A stretch of 64,000 nucleotides of DNA from Hyphobacterium indicum (GTDB lineage Bacteria > Pseudomonadota > Alphaproteobacteria > Caulobacterales > Maricaulaceae), in the NCBI RefSeq assembly GCF_003129605.1, contig NZ_QBDX01000004.1, forward strand, positions 1,054,001-1,118,000. The letters run 5' to 3'. The position numbers and the translations under genes were made by a program. Of this stretch, positions 63,321-64,000 are shown one piece after another. Position 1 is the stretch's first letter. Every line of letters begins with the position of its first letter. The notes beneath the pieces were generated by a model. That model was not told the DNA's origin, ran no database searches, and worked only from the letters and a program-made list of their open reading frames with translations.

Positions 63321-64000
63321 ATGACACATCGCATCCTGCTTGCCGCTCTGACCGCTTTTGGCCTGTCTGCCGCTGCGCTGGCGCAATCCGCGCCGACCCC
63401 GCTGCAGGCCCGCTACGATACCGCCATCCCGGATCTGGAAAGCGCGCTGGGCCATGACTTCGGCGAAGAGATCACCCCGCCCGAAGAGGCCGTGGATTAT
63501 CTACGCACGCTGGCCGAGGCCGCCCCGGACCGCATGCAGGTCTTTGACTATGCCACCAGCTGGGAGGGCCGCGATCTCGTCTATGCCGTGATCGGCAGCG
63601 CGGAGACGATGGCGCGTCTCGACGGCATTCGTGCCGATCTGCAAGCGCTGGCCGACCCGCGCGGGCTCTCAGGCGCGGAGCGTGACACGCTGATCGGCCG
63701 CCTGCCGGTGATTGTCTGGCTCGGCTATGGCGTGCATGGCGACGAGATCTCCTCCACCGATGCCGGGCTGCGCACGGCCTATCATCTTCTGGCCGCCACC
63801 AATGACCCGGTCGCGAACACGATCCGCGAGAATGCCCTGGTCATCATCGATCCGGTGCAGAACCCGGATGGCCGCAACCGCTTCATCAACTCCTTCACCC
63901 AGGCGCGCGGCCTTCAGGCCGACGGCTACCGCTATGCGGCGGAACATGACCAGCCCTGGCCGGGCGGGCGGCATAATCACTATCTCTTCGACATGAATCG
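63321..64000 (+). CDS. M14-family zinc carboxypeptidase, N-terminal part
   Basis: The 3' end is cut by the window edge. The visible 226 residues begin with a signal peptide (about 1-21, ending AALAQ) and the M14 fold: VWLGYGVHGDEISS has the H-x-x-E zinc pair, IIDPVQNPDGRNRF is the conserved substrate-binding turn, and GGRHNHYLFDMNR begins the next conserved block. The third zinc His and the catalytic Glu lie beyond the window. It is exported and, with the M3 peptidase just upstream, suggests a peptide-scavenging unit, though the terminator between them points to separate transcription. Confidence 0.88.
   Translation, partial: MTHRILLAALTAFGLSAAALAQSAPTPLQARYDTAIPDLESALGHDFGEEITPPEEAVDYLRTLAEAAPDRMQVFDYATSWEGRDLVYAVIGSAETMARLDGIRADLQALADPRGLSGAERDTLIGRLPVIVWLGYGVHGDEISSTDAGLRTAYHLLAATNDPVANTIRENALVIIDPVQNPDGRNRFINSFTQARGLQADGYRYAAEHDQPWPGGRHNHYLFDMN

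Overview
The window looks like chromosome of an aerobic, high-GC alphaproteobacterium of the Caulobacterales/Maricaulales (Hyphomonadaceae-like) type. The reasons are the purH-heparinase-rpe-rsmB order, a DUF1674/SDHAF4 gene, a lipoprotein of the Caulobacter CC0125/CC1285 type, a 180-kDa-type NAD-glutamate dehydrogenase, an ECF11/ChrR pair, and a full ccoNOQP-GHIS cluster. No tRNA, rRNA, CRISPR array, transposase or integrase was recognised. Genes are densely packed on both strands with many 4-bp stop/start overlaps.

Layout. 1-8.3 kb: the end of a COG4798-type methyltransferase, a DUF3800 protein, a membrane-anchored TPR protein, an extensin-like protein, a two-domain ABM/GNAT protein overlapping rlmN, an ATP-grasp + DUF6065-like pair, and an IalB-like secreted protein. 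8.4-12.1 kb: an ECF sigma factor with a ChrR-type partner that lacks the usual zinc ligands of the anti-sigma domain, a SpoU methyltransferase, an isoaspartyl peptidase and a short-chain dehydrogenase. 12.2-18.9 kb: a FecA-like TonB receptor behind a possible Fur box, EgtB (ergothioneine), a DUF6445 putative oxygenase and a MauG-like di-haem protein with a long N-terminal extension. 18.9-23.6 kb: the operon for the osmolyte N-acetylglutaminylglutamine amide (asnO, ngg, M42 peptidase). 23.8-24.8 kb: two very small ORFs, a DJ-1/PfpI-like protein without the nucleophilic Cys, and strong hairpins ahead of the NAD-glutamate dehydrogenase.

29.8-47.2 kb: two tandem paralogous alpha/beta hydrolases, purH, heparinase II/III, rpe, rsmB, the SDHAF4-like gene, a Gly/Tyr/His-rich exported protein, pyrF, an SDR, a JmjC/cupin protein, a Na/Pi cotransporter, an anchored M19 dipeptidase, an sdpR-sdpI pair without a visible toxin, and argG. 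47.2-51.4 kb: exported proteins and lipoproteins, including a less GC-rich segment beside a diverged 43-bp duplicate of the 3' end of the next gene. 51.3-60.7 kb: the cbb3 oxidase structural and assembly genes plus a TauE/SafE protein, interrupted by an opposite-strand DUF2189 gene. 60.9-64 kb: an exported M3 metallopeptidase lipoprotein and a truncated M14 carboxypeptidase.

Taken together this is mainly core metabolism (purine, pyrimidine, arginine, glutamate, pentose phosphate), microaerobic respiration, osmoprotection and peptide scavenging. The least explained parts are the ATP-grasp/DUF6065 pair, the zinc-ligand-free ChrR homologue, the coupled 36-residue ORF with its DJ-1-like partner, the glutamate dehydrogenase leader and the lipoprotein islet. 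Family names come from recognition of the translated sequences; no database search was run.
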